Below are positions 42,806-51,359 of a stretch of DNA of 64,000 bases, in pieces (position 1 is the stretch's first letter; each line of letters opens with the position of its first letter). The position numbers and the translations under genes were made by a program. The notes under the pieces are model-generated. The model searched no databases and was not told the origin of the DNA. It saw nothing but the letters and a program-made list of their open reading frames with translations. This DNA comes from CAHJXF01 sp038254545 (lineage in GTDB: Bacteria > Pseudomonadota > Gammaproteobacteria > Burkholderiales > Burkholderiaceae_D): assembly GCA_038254545.1 (NCBI GenBank), contig JBBSGB010000008.1, positions 1 to 64,000 on the forward strand. Direction: 5' to 3'.

Positions 42806-44101
42806 TCAGGCTCTCTTCGCCGCCGCGTGCGGATCGACGATTCCGTCAGCAGTCGTCGTGCCGTCGAGGGCGAACTTGCTTTCGGGCTGCATGCGAAATG
42901 CGAGCACGACACCCAATGCCAACAGCACCATGCTGCCCACGAACGGCAGTTCCCAGTTGCCGGTCTTGTCGATCAGGAAGCCACCGATCACCGGGCTGAT
43001 GATCGCAGCCAGTGCGGAACCAGTGTTCATCATGCCACTCGCGGTCCCCGCAAATTCGGGGGCAATGTCCATCGGGATCGCCCACATCGGGCCGATCGTC
43101 ATCTCGACGAAGAAGAAGCCGAACGACAGGCAGGCGAGCGACACGTAGAGCTGGTGCGTGAAGAGGAGCGGGATCAGGGACAGTAGCGTGAGTCCCATGA
43201 ACACCGCGACCATCACGCTGCGGGCGCGATGCAGGCTGCCGGTGCGTACCAGGATCTTGTCGGTGACGACGCCGCCCAGCGCGTCGCCGATCACGCCGGC
43301 GAAGAACACGCTCGACGCGAAGATCGCGGACTTCTTCAGGTCGAGGCTGTAGCTGTGCAGGAAGTACTGCGGGATCCAGCTCAGGAAGAGCCACAGCGTC
43401 CATCCATAGCAGAAGTACACGATGGTCACGGGCATCATGCGCTTGAACAGCGGGCCCCAAGGCACCTTGGCTTTTTTCTCTTTCGGGATCGGCAGGAAAT
43501 CGATCTCGGCCTGTGTGATGCGCGGATGGTCTTTCGGGTTTTCGGTAAAGGTCAGCGCCCAGAGTCCGACCCACACGAAGCTCAGCGCCGCGGCTGCATA
43601 GAAGGATTCGCGCCAGCCGTAAGTCGCCATGATCGCGACGACGGCCGCGGGTGCGACCGCGTTGCCGATGCGCGCGGCCGCGTGCGTGATGCCCTGCGCG
43701 AAGCCGCGCTTTTCCTTGGCGACCCAGCGCGACATCGCCGACGTGGCCGCCGGAAAGGTCGCGCCTTCACCCAGGCCGAGCAGCACGCGCGCGATCACCA
43801 TCGAGATCAATCCGCCGGCCATGCCGGTCAGCACCGTCGCGCTCGCCCAGATCAGGCCGCACACGATCAAGGTGCGACGCGCACCGAAGCGATCGCTGAC
43901 CCACCCGCCGATGATCTGGAAGATCAGGTAGGGATACGCGAATGCCGAGAACACGAAGCCGATCTCGGTCTTGTTGAGGTTGAAGTCCTTGGCGAAGCCG
44001 GCCGCCGCGGTACTCACGTTCACGCGATCGAGATACGTGATGAAGTACATCAGGCAAAGCAGTATGAGAACCACATTGGTCGCGCGAAACATCTTCCTCA
44101 T
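42806..44101 (-). CDS. MFS transporter, anion:cation symporter (D-galactonate/glucarate type)
   Basis: 431-aa 12-helix permease. GGWVSDRFGARRTLIVCGL is the loop 2-3 signature and YLDRVNVSTAAAGF in TM1 is typical of the ACS family, which takes up organic acids such as galactonate, tartrate and hydroxy acids. It lies 36 bases after the aminotransferase gene on the same strand and should be part of the GntR-controlled unit. The likely substrate is a short hydroxy or keto acid used by the neighbouring enzymes. Confidence 0.9.
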   Translation of the reverse strand: MRKMFRATNVVLILLCLMYFITYLDRVNVSTAAAGFAKDFNLNKTEIGFVFSAFAYPYLIFQIIGGWVSDRFGARRTLIVCGLIWASATVLTGMAGGLISMVIARVLLGLGEGATFPAATSAMSRWVAKEKRGFAQGITHAAARIGNAVAPAAVVAIMATYGWRESFYAAAALSFVWVGLWALTFTENPKDHPRITQAEIDFLPIPKEKKAKVPWGPLFKRMMPVTIVYFCYGWTLWLFLSWIPQYFLHSYSLDLKKSAIFASSVFFAGVIGDALGGVVTDKILVRTGSLHRARSVMVAVFMGLTLLSLIPLLFTHQLYVSLACLSFGFFFVEMTIGPMWAIPMDIAPEFAGTASGMMNTGSALAAIISPVIGGFLIDKTGNWELPFVGSMVLLALGVVLAFRMQPESKFALDGTTTADGIVDPHAAAKRA

Positions 44102-44137
44102 CTTCGTCTCCGTATTTTTTTAAGCGATTCCGTACGA

Positions 44138-45379
44138 TCAAGCCGCCTTCTTGAGTGCGACCGGCGCGCGATGGGTTGCGAAGTGCTCCATCGCGGCCTG
44201 CACCCCGCTGCCCGCGAGCGGAACGCCGGCGAGCTTCATCCCCATCTCGCATCCGGCCAGCGTGCCGAGCAGGGTCAGGTCGTTGCTGTCGCCGAGGTGC
44301 CCGATGCGGAACATGCGGCCCCTGAGCTTTCCGAGTCCCATGCCGAGCGACATGTCGAAACGTTCGTAGATCAGGCGGCGTACCGCGTCGGCATCGACGC
44401 CGGCGGGCATGATCACGCCGGTCAGTACCGGCGAATAGACGCTGGCATCGGCGCACTGGATCGGCAAGCCCCAGGCAGTGACCGCGGCGCGCACACCCGC
44501 TGCCCAGCGGAGGTGACGCTCGAACACGTTCTCGAGGCCTTCCTCTTCGATCATGTCCAGCGATTCGGAAAGTCCGTAGAGCAGGTTGGTATTGGGCGTG
44601 TACGGCCAGTAGCCGTCCGTGTTCGACTCGACGATTTCGTCCCAGGCCCAGAACGCGCGGGGCAGCCTGGCCGTCTTCATCGCATCGAGTGCCCGCGGCG
44701 AGATCGCGTTGAAGCTGATGCCGGGCGGCAGCATCAAGCCCTTCTGCGACCCGCTCACCGATACGTCCACGCCCCACTCGTCGTGCCGGTAGTCGGCACT
44801 CGCGAGGCCCGAGATGGTGTCGACCATCAACAGCGCCGGATGCGACGCCGCATCGATCGCCTTCCTGACCGCCGCGATGTTCGACGTGACGCCCGTCGAG
44901 GTCTCGTTGTGAACCACGCACACGGCCTCGATGCGATGGCCCGTGTCCTTCCTCAAGCGTTCTTCGATCATGTCGGCCTGCACGCCGCGGCGCCAACCCG
45001 GCGCGTTCGGCAGGCGCTCGTCGCTGCCGTTCCACGAGAGGAATTCGGTCGACAGGCCCAGGCGCGTGGCCATCTTCTGCCACAACGAGGCGAAGTGGCC
45101 GGTCTCGTACATCAGCACGTGGTCGCCGGGGCTCAGGGTGTTGGCCAGCGCCGCTTCCCACGCGCCGGTGCCCGATGCCGGATAGATGATCACCGGATGC
45201 TTCGTCTTGAAGATCTCGCGCATGCCTTTCAACACCTTGATGCCGAGCGCGCCGAACTCGGGACCGCGATGATCGATGGTCGGCAGACTGATCGCGCGCA
45301 GCACGCGATCGGGCACCGGGCTCGGTCCCGGGATTTGCAGGAAGTGACGCCCGGTGGGGTGGAAGTCGAGATTGAGCAT
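44138..45379 (-). CDS. PLP-dependent aminotransferase, serine-glyoxylate/alanine-glyoxylate type
   Basis: 413-aa class-V aminotransferase. The PLP Lys is residue 213 in SGSQKGLMLPPG. FLQIPGPSPVPDRV at the N-terminus, IYPASGTGAWEAAL and the C-terminal FRIGHLGDSND match serine-glyoxylate aminotransferases. AGGAGA precedes the ATG closely. It is divergent from gntR, with two identical palindromes between, and leads the unit with the MFS gene. Together with the FAD oxidase this suggests glyoxylate, hydroxypyruvate or D-hydroxyacid metabolism. Confidence 0.88.
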   Translation of the reverse strand: MLNLDFHPTGRHFLQIPGPSPVPDRVLRAISLPTIDHRGPEFGALGIKVLKGMREIFKTKHPVIIYPASGTGAWEAALANTLSPGDHVLMYETGHFASLWQKMATRLGLSTEFLSWNGSDERLPNAPGWRRGVQADMIEERLRKDTGHRIEAVCVVHNETSTGVTSNIAAVRKAIDAASHPALLMVDTISGLASADYRHDEWGVDVSVSGSQKGLMLPPGISFNAISPRALDAMKTARLPRAFWAWDEIVESNTDGYWPYTPNTNLLYGLSESLDMIEEEGLENVFERHLRWAAGVRAAVTAWGLPIQCADASVYSPVLTGVIMPAGVDADAVRRLIYERFDMSLGMGLGKLRGRMFRIGHLGDSNDLTLLGTLAGCEMGMKLAGVPLAGSGVQAAMEHFATHRAPVALKKAA

Positions 45380-45402
45380 GAGGTCTCCTGGAAGCGCCGC
45401 AG

Positions 45403-45414
45403 TTTGCATGCAAA
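45403..45414. promoter_or_regulatory. GntR operator copy 1
   Basis: Perfect palindrome TTTGCATGCAAA, inside the longer shared string GTTTGCATGCAAAAT. It lies 24 bases upstream of the aminotransferase start. The second copy is 66 bases away, about six helical turns. Confidence 0.7.
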
Positions 45415-45468
45415 ATACAGAACCTGCAAGCGCGACACTGCGAAACGTCCGCGTTGGCACTAGCACCG

Positions 45469-45480
45469 TTTGCATGCAAA
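45469..45480. promoter_or_regulatory. GntR operator copy 2
   Basis: Second perfect TTTGCATGCAAA, again within GTTTGCATGCAAAAT, 21 bases before the gntR ATG. Its position fits autorepression by the GntR product. Confidence 0.7.
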
Positions 45481-45501
45481 ATGCGGCAAGGAGAAAAACA
45501 G

Positions 45502-46191
45502 ATGGCCGAAGTCGTTTCGATATTGAGACTTTCACTGCACGATCAGGTGGCGGCGCGCTTGCGCACGATGCTGATCGAGGGCCAGATACCGCCCGGTGCA
45601 AAGTTGAACGAGCGCGAGTTGTGCGAACGCCTGCACGTCTCGCGTACCCCGTTGCGCGAGGCGATCAAGCTGCTCGGCGCCGAAGGCCTGGTCGACCTGT
45701 TGCCCAATCGCGGCGCGGTCGCCGTCAAGCTCACCGAGGCCGACGTGGTCAATACCTTCGAGGTGCTGGCCGTGCTCGAGGGAACATCGGGCGAGCTCGC
45801 GGCGCAACGCATCACCGACGCCGAGATCGCCGAAGTGCGGGCGCTCCACTACGAAATGCTGGCCTGTTATTCGCGGCGCGATCTTTCCGGCTACTACCCG
45901 ATCAACGCGAGCATCCATCGCGCGATCAACGACGCGGCGAAGAATCCGGTGCTGACCGCGACCTATCGCTCGATCAACGCGCGCGTGCAATCGCTGCGCT
46001 TTCGCACCAACCAGAACGAGCGGAAGTGGAAGCTCGCGATGAAGGAGCACGGGGCGATGATCGACGCGCTCGACGCGCGTGACGGCAGCGGCATGCGCCA
46101 GATCCTGATGGAGCACATGCATCACAAACTCGACAGCGTGCTCGCTCTGCTGCGCGCCGGCGAGATCTATCCCGCAGCGGCGAAGGATTGA
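45502..46191 (+). CDS. GntR-family regulator, FCD/FadR subfamily
   Basis: 229-aa regulator. The winged HTH (LHDQVAARLRTMLIEGQIPP, ERLHVSRTPLREAIKLLGAE) precedes an all-helical FCD effector domain (about 85-215) with the metal/ligand His residues in INASIHRAIND and LMEHMHHKL. AAGGAGA precedes ATG 45502, and the open frame upstream to 45454 runs across the operator and is not used. It is 6 bases ahead of the FAD oxidase gene. It should control both divergent units through the two palindromes. Confidence 0.93.
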   Translation: MAEVVSILRLSLHDQVAARLRTMLIEGQIPPGAKLNERELCERLHVSRTPLREAIKLLGAEGLVDLLPNRGAVAVKLTEADVVNTFEVLAVLEGTSGELAAQRITDAEIAEVRALHYEMLACYSRRDLSGYYPINASIHRAINDAAKNPVLTATYRSINARVQSLRFRTNQNERKWKLAMKEHGAMIDALDARDGSGMRQILMEHMHHKLDSVLALLRAGEIYPAAAKD

Positions 46192-46197
46192 AGCACC

Positions 46198-49100
46198 ATG
46201 CTGGTTGAAGCGAAGCAGACGTTGATGCCGCTAGGCGCGGCGTTGCCGACCAACGATGTGGCCGATGCGTTGATGCGCCGGCTGCGCACGGAGACCGAGG
46301 GCGAGGTCCTGTTCGACATCGCATCGCGCGGGCGCTACGCGACCGATGCGTCGATCTACCAGATCATGCCGGTCGGCGTGCTCGTGCCCACCGGCGAGCG
46401 CGACGTGACGACGGCGCTCGCCATCGCGCGCGAGCTCGAGGTGCCGGTCCTGCCGCGCGGCGCCGGCACCAGCCAGTGTGGGCAGACCACCGGCGCCGCG
46501 CTGGTGATCGACAGCACCAAGCATCTGCGCCGCGTGCTCGAGATCGACGTGGATGCGCGGACCGCGACCGTCGAACCGGGACTGGTGCTCGACCATTTGA
46601 ACGCCGAGCTCAAGCCGCACGGACTCTGGTATCCGGTCGACGTGTCCACCAGCGCACAGGCCACGCTCGGCGGCATGGCCGGCAACAACTCGTGCGGCTC
46701 GCGCTCGATCGCCTACGGCAACATGGTGCACAACGTGCTGGGCATCAGCGCGTGGCTGTCGGATGGATCGCTGGTCGACTTCGGTCCCGTGTCGCGTCTG
46801 GGCGCGCAAGCCACGAGCATCGCCGACTTCGTTCGCGAGCTCGCGGTCGCGCATCGCGGGGACATCGCCGCGCTGTGGCCCAAGGTGATGCGGCGCGTCG
46901 GCGGCTACAACCTCGACATCTTCGACCCGCAAAGCCAGCGGCCGTACACATCGGACGGGAGCGTCAATCTCGCGCACCTGCTGGTCGGGTCCGAAGGCAC
47001 GCTGGCCTATACGAAGAGCCTGACGCTGCAACTGGCCGAACTGACACGCGCGAAGGTGCTGGGCGTCGTCAACTTCCCGACCTTTCATGCCGCGATGGAC
47101 GCGGCCCAGCACATCGTCAAGCTGATGCCGAGCGCGGTCGAATTGGTCGATCGCACGATGATCGAATTGAGCCTGACCAATCCCGCGTTCAGGCCTGCCA
47201 TCGAGGCCGCACTGATCGGCAGGCCTGCCGCGATCCTGCTGGTCGAGTTCTCAGGCACCGACAAGGCCGCGCTGTTGCCGAAGCTGAAAGACCTCGGCGC
47301 ATTGATGGGCGACCTCGGCCTTCCGGGCAGCGTCGTCGAGATGCCCGACGACACGACGCAGAAGAACCTGTGGGAAGTGCGCAAGGCGGGTCTCAACATC
47401 ATGATGAGCTTGAAGGGCGACGGTAAACCCGTGAGCTTCATCGAAGACTGCGCGGTGCCGCTCGAGCATCTCGCCGAATACACCGACGCGTTGACCGAAG
47501 TGTTCGCGGCCCACGGCACGCGCGGCACCTGGTACGCGCACGCGTCGGTGGGCACGCTCCACGTGCGACCGATCCTCGACATGCGTACTGGCGGCCAGAA
47601 CGGCGGTGCGGCGAAGATGCGCGCGATCGCCGACGAGGCCGCCGTGCTGGTGCGCAAGTACAAGGGCGCCTACAGCGGCGAGCACGGCGACGGCCTGTGC
47701 CGCGGCGAATGGATCAAGTGGCAGTTCGGCCCCGCGATCGACCAGGCCTTCAAGGCCATCAAGCAGAAGCTCGATCCGATCGGCCTCTTCAACCCCGGCA
47801 AGATCATCGACCCGCCGCGCATGGACGACGGCGTGCTGTTCCGCTTTCCGCCGCCGAGCGCGCCCGGGTCGGATCACCGCGCCTACCGCACGATCGCGTT
47901 GAAGCCGGTGCTCGACTGGTCGGCCTGGGACGTGCAGAACGACCCGATGACCGAGGCCATCAGCGCGCCCGGCACCGGCGGCGACACTACCGGCGGCTTC
48001 GCGAAGGCCGTCGAGATGTGCAACAACAACGGGCATTGCCGCAAGTTCGACGCGGGCACGATGTGCCCGAGCTACCGCGTCACGCGCGACGAGCAGCACC
48101 TCACGCGCGGGCGCGCCAACACGCTGCGCCTCGCGCTGTCCAGTCAGCTTGGTCCCGATGCGTTCACGAGCGAAGCGATGTACGACACGCTGGATCTCTG
48201 CGTCAGTTGCAAGGGCTGCAGGCGCGACTGCCCGACCGGCGTGGACATGGCCAAGATGAAGGTCGAGTTCCTCGCGCATTACAAGGCGAAGCACGGCTAT
48301 ACGCTCAAGGATCGCCTGATCGCGCGGCTGCCCGACTACGCGCACGTCGCCAGCCGCTTCGCGTGGCTGCTCAATCTGCGCGACCGTTTGCCGGGCGCCG
48401 CGCGCCTGAGCGAGAAGTGGCTGGGCCTGTCGGCGCGACGCACACTGCCGCGCTGGCGCGGCGACACCTTCTGGAGAACGAACGACAGCGCGAACCATGA
48501 CGCAAACGGCAGCGCGCGTTCCGACAAGTTGTTCGCAAGCCGCGAAGAAACCCTCGCCGCGGCGGCTGCCGGCGGCAAGACCGCGGTCCTGTTCGTGGAC
48601 ACCTTCAACGGCGTCTTCGAAAGCGAGAACGCGTGGGCTGCGGCGCGCGTGTTGAAGGCCGCGGGCTACGCGCTGCACACGGTCACGAAGGATGGCGGTC
48701 ACTACTGCTGCGGCCGCACCTATCTGGCGAGCGGGATGGTCGAGGAGGCGAAGCTCAAGGCCCGCGCACTGATCGATGCGTTGCTGCCGTTCGCGAATGG
48801 CGGCATCGCGATCGTCGGGCTCGAACCCTCGTGCCTGTTGACCTTGCGCGACGAAGCGCTGGTGATGGGAATGGGCGAGCCTGCCGAAATCGTTTCGAAG
48901 CACGCGCTGCTGTTCGAGGAATTCATAGCGCAAGAAAGCAGAGCCGGCCGCTTCGCATTGCCGTTCAAACCCGCCGGCGCGCCCATCCTCGTGCATGGCC
49001 ACTGTCATCAGAAAGCGTTCGGCGCGGTCAATCCGATGCTCGACGTGCTGCGCCTGATCCCCGATGCAAACCCGGCATTGATCGAGAGTTCATGCTGCGG

Positions 49101-49314
49101 TATGGCCGGTAGCTTCGGCTACGAGGCGAAGCACTACAAGGTCTCGATGCGCATGGCCGAAGCCGACCTGCTGCCTGCCGTGAGGCGCCGGCCCGACGCG
49201 ATCGTGGTGGCCGATGGCACCAGTTGCCGCCATCAGATCTTCGACGGCGCGCAGCGCGAAGCGATCCATGTCGCATTGCTGCTCGACCGCCTGAATCGAT
49301 GCTCCGGAGCGTGA
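46198..49314 (+). CDS. FAD-linked oxidase plus 4Fe-4S/CCG-domain protein (YdiJ-like, D-2-hydroxyacid dehydrogenase)
   Basis: 1038-aa fusion. The N-terminal FAD-binding type-4 domain (LPRGAGTSQCGQTTGAALVI, GGMAGNNSCGSRSIAYGNMV) and FAD-oxidase C domain (to about 560) are followed by an Fe-S segment with CVSCKGCRRDCPTG. Cys-rich CCG motifs follow (HYCCGRTYLASG and ESSCCGMAGSFGYE). This is the YdiJ/D-lactate or D-2-hydroxyglutarate dehydrogenase arrangement, passing electrons to the quinone pool. Translated with gntR, it fits oxidation of a hydroxyacid imported by the divergent MFS transporter. Confidence 0.92.
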   Translation: MLVEAKQTLMPLGAALPTNDVADALMRRLRTETEGEVLFDIASRGRYATDASIYQIMPVGVLVPTGERDVTTALAIARELEVPVLPRGAGTSQCGQTTGAALVIDSTKHLRRVLEIDVDARTATVEPGLVLDHLNAELKPHGLWYPVDVSTSAQATLGGMAGNNSCGSRSIAYGNMVHNVLGISAWLSDGSLVDFGPVSRLGAQATSIADFVRELAVAHRGDIAALWPKVMRRVGGYNLDIFDPQSQRPYTSDGSVNLAHLLVGSEGTLAYTKSLTLQLAELTRAKVLGVVNFPTFHAAMDAAQHIVKLMPSAVELVDRTMIELSLTNPAFRPAIEAALIGRPAAILLVEFSGTDKAALLPKLKDLGALMGDLGLPGSVVEMPDDTTQKNLWEVRKAGLNIMMSLKGDGKPVSFIEDCAVPLEHLAEYTDALTEVFAAHGTRGTWYAHASVGTLHVRPILDMRTGGQNGGAAKMRAIADEAAVLVRKYKGAYSGEHGDGLCRGEWIKWQFGPAIDQAFKAIKQKLDPIGLFNPGKIIDPPRMDDGVLFRFPPPSAPGSDHRAYRTIALKPVLDWSAWDVQNDPMTEAISAPGTGGDTTGGFAKAVEMCNNNGHCRKFDAGTMCPSYRVTRDEQHLTRGRANTLRLALSSQLGPDAFTSEAMYDTLDLCVSCKGCRRDCPTGVDMAKMKVEFLAHYKAKHGYTLKDRLIARLPDYAHVASRFAWLLNLRDRLPGAARLSEKWLGLSARRTLPRWRGDTFWRTNDSANHDANGSARSDKLFASREETLAAAAAGGKTAVLFVDTFNGVFESENAWAAARVLKAAGYALHTVTKDGGHYCCGRTYLASGMVEEAKLKARALIDALLPFANGGIAIVGLEPSCLLTLRDEALVMGMGEPAEIVSKHALLFEEFIAQESRAGRFALPFKPAGAPILVHGHCHQKAFGAVNPMLDVLRLIPDANPALIESSCCGMAGSFGYEAKHYKVSMRMAEADLLPAVRRRPDAIVVADGTSCRHQIFDGAQREAIHVALLLDRLNRCSGA

Positions 49315-49455
49315 CGCGCGCGACGCCCGTTCGAGCGGAACCCAATCGACATCGAATGTGCGCTACCGCACGTAGCTGCGGGGGGGTGGGGCGTACTATC
49401 TACGCTCCGCATGTGCGGAAAGCATCGCAAACCCCTGGAGGCAAGGCGCAACAGC

Positions 49456-49875
49456 ATGAAATCTGCACTTGCGCAACAGGCCGCCAACGGCGTCGATCCA
49501 GAGCAGATCGCCGACATAGCCTTGTCGACATGGCGCGGCGTGGATGCCGCGTTGTCTCCGATCATCGGTCAGCGGGGTGTCGCCGCGCTCTACAAGCGCA
49601 GCCTGTACCTGACGAAGGCGGAGCATCCTAGCCTGGCACCGGTGTACGAGGGCGAACTCGAGCTGGGTGAGTTCGCTACCCTGCAACTGGCGCTGTCACA
49701 GCAGACGAGTTCGGACGCGGCAGCCGCGAACGGCGCGCTGCTGCAGACCTTCCATGAGCTGCTCGCCAAGCTGATCGGAGCAGCGCTCACCGATCAACTG
49801 CTCCGAACGGTGGTGGGCCCTCCCTCTTTCGACAACCCTTCAAGCGGCGATGCCGTGCAGGACATTTCGCCATGA
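49456..49875 (+). CDS. unknown small helical protein heading the KaiC-like operon
   Basis: 139-aa soluble, mainly helical protein (PEQIADIALSTWRGVDAALS, LELGEFATLQLALSQ, LLQTFHELLAKLIGAALTDQ). No recognisable domain, and it is neither KaiB nor KaiA. The stop overlaps the KaiC-like start by 4 bases (ATGA), so the two are made together and may interact. An AAGG lies 9 bases before the ATG. Confidence 0.7.
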   Translation: MKSALAQQAANGVDPEQIADIALSTWRGVDAALSPIIGQRGVAALYKRSLYLTKAEHPSLAPVYEGELELGEFATLQLALSQQTSSDAAAANGALLQTFHELLAKLIGAALTDQLLRTVVGPPSFDNPSSGDAVQDISP

Positions 49876-51359
49876 GCAACGGCAAGGCAACCATCAACCG
49901 CCTGGCAACGGGCGTGCCCGGGCTCGATGAGATTCTCGGCGGAGGTCTGCCGGAGTTTTCGTTCAACATCCTTGCGGGACCGCCGGGCTCGGGCAAGACC
50001 ACGCTGGCCCACCAGATCATGTTCGCGCTGGCCACGCCCGAGCGCCCGGCGCTCTACTTCACGGTGCTGGGCGAGCCGCCGCTGAAGATGTTGCGGTATC
50101 AGCAGCAGTTCGATTATTTCGACAGCGACAAGGTCAACGGCGCGATCCGCTTCATCAATCTCGCCGACGATCTCGCTTCCGGCGCGCTCGATAAGGTACT
50201 GAACCGCATCGTTGCCGAAGTCGAAGCGTATGCGCCGGGCCTGGTCTTCGTCGACTCGTTCCGATCGGTGCTGCTGTCCAGCCAGAGCCAGCACCACTCG
50301 TTCTACAGCTTGCAGCAGTCCGTCCAGCAGCTCGGCATGGTCATGACGAGCTGGCAGGCGATGACCTTCCTGATCGGAGAATATTTCAGCGAGAGCGAAC
50401 CCAATCCTGTGTTCACCGTGGCCGACGGATTGATCTGGTTGCGCCAGAGCGTCCAGCGCAACTCCGCGGTACGCAAGCTGGAGATTGTGAAGATGCGCGG
50501 TCAGGCCACATTGCCGGGCCTGCACACGTTTCGCATCGGCGCCGCAGGCATCCAGGTGTTTCCGCCAGCGAACCTTGCGATACCGGCCGAACGGCCGCCG
50601 GCAGGGCCCGGAGATAACCGCCTGCGCACGGGCGTGGTCGGCCTGGACGACATGATGGGCGGAGGGATACCGCGCGGCTATTCGCTGCTGATCGCCGGAC
50701 CCTCGGGGTCGGGCAAGAGCATCCTGGCTTCGGCCTTTCTCGTCGAAGGCGATCGAGCCGGCGAGACCGGCGTGATCGCCGCGTTAGAGGATCGCCCGAA
50801 CCGATCGCGCGGCCGCGCGGTTTCCGACCTGATCGACCGTGGCCGGATCGGTGTGATCGATACGCGGGCGTCGGACCTGTCGGTCGACGAGATCGGCATG
50901 CTGCTGATCGCTGAGATTCAGCGGCTCAAGGCGACCCGCGTCGTGATCGATTCGCTGTCGGGCTTCGAGATCTCGTTGGCGCCCACCTTTCGCGAGGACT
51001 TCCGCGAATCGATGGCGCGCATGGTGTCGGCGCTGGCCAGCACCGGCGCCACGGTGCTGATGACCTCGGAGCTGGAAGATCGCTACGACGACCTGCGCTT
51101 CAGCCCGTACGGCACCGCCTTCCTGACCGACGCGATCATCGTGATGCGTTACATCGAAGTAGACAGCCGATTGGAACGGGTGATGGCCGTCGTCAAGGTT
51201 CGCGCGAGCGCACACTCGAACGATTTGCGTATGTTCCACATCGACGGTGCTGGCATCAAGATCGGCGAGAGGCTCGAAAACTACGTGGGACTGCTCGGCG
51301 GAAGGCCGACCCGACGCCAGGCGTTGCGAGGCCCGCCCTCGGGTGATGGCGATGATTGA
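49872..51359 (+). CDS. KaiC-like double RecA-domain ATPase
   Basis: 495-aa protein with two tandem KaiC/RAD55 domains. The first P-loop is GPPGSGKT (36-43) and the second GPSGSGKS (276-283). The repeat units start with ATGVPGLDEILGGGLPEF and RTGVVGLDDMMGGGIPRG. This is shorter than cyanobacterial KaiC and there is no KaiA or KaiB nearby, so it is not evidence of a circadian clock. Overlapping neighbours on both sides (a small unknown protein and a GGDEF-histidine kinase) point to an energy- or stress-signalling module. Confidence 0.92.
   Translation: MSNGKATINRLATGVPGLDEILGGGLPEFSFNILAGPPGSGKTTLAHQIMFALATPERPALYFTVLGEPPLKMLRYQQQFDYFDSDKVNGAIRFINLADDLASGALDKVLNRIVAEVEAYAPGLVFVDSFRSVLLSSQSQHHSFYSLQQSVQQLGMVMTSWQAMTFLIGEYFSESEPNPVFTVADGLIWLRQSVQRNSAVRKLEIVKMRGQATLPGLHTFRIGAAGIQVFPPANLAIPAERPPAGPGDNRLRTGVVGLDDMMGGGIPRGYSLLIAGPSGSGKSILASAFLVEGDRAGETGVIAALEDRPNRSRGRAVSDLIDRGRIGVIDTRASDLSVDEIGMLLIAEIQRLKATRVVIDSLSGFEISLAPTFREDFRESMARMVSALASTGATVLMTSELEDRYDDLRFSPYGTAFLTDAIIVMRYIEVDSRLERVMAVVKVRASAHSNDLRMFHIDGAGIKIGERLENYVGLLGGRPTRRQALRGPPSGDGDD

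Noticed and set aside
43229..45463. 744-codon + strand frame opposite the MFS and aminotransferase genes
   Set aside because: Composition typical of antisense GC-rich frames and no recognisable motif.
49872..51359. A circadian clock cluster
   Set aside because: The ATPase is KaiC-like but no KaiA or KaiB is encoded nearby and the upstream small protein is not KaiB-like.
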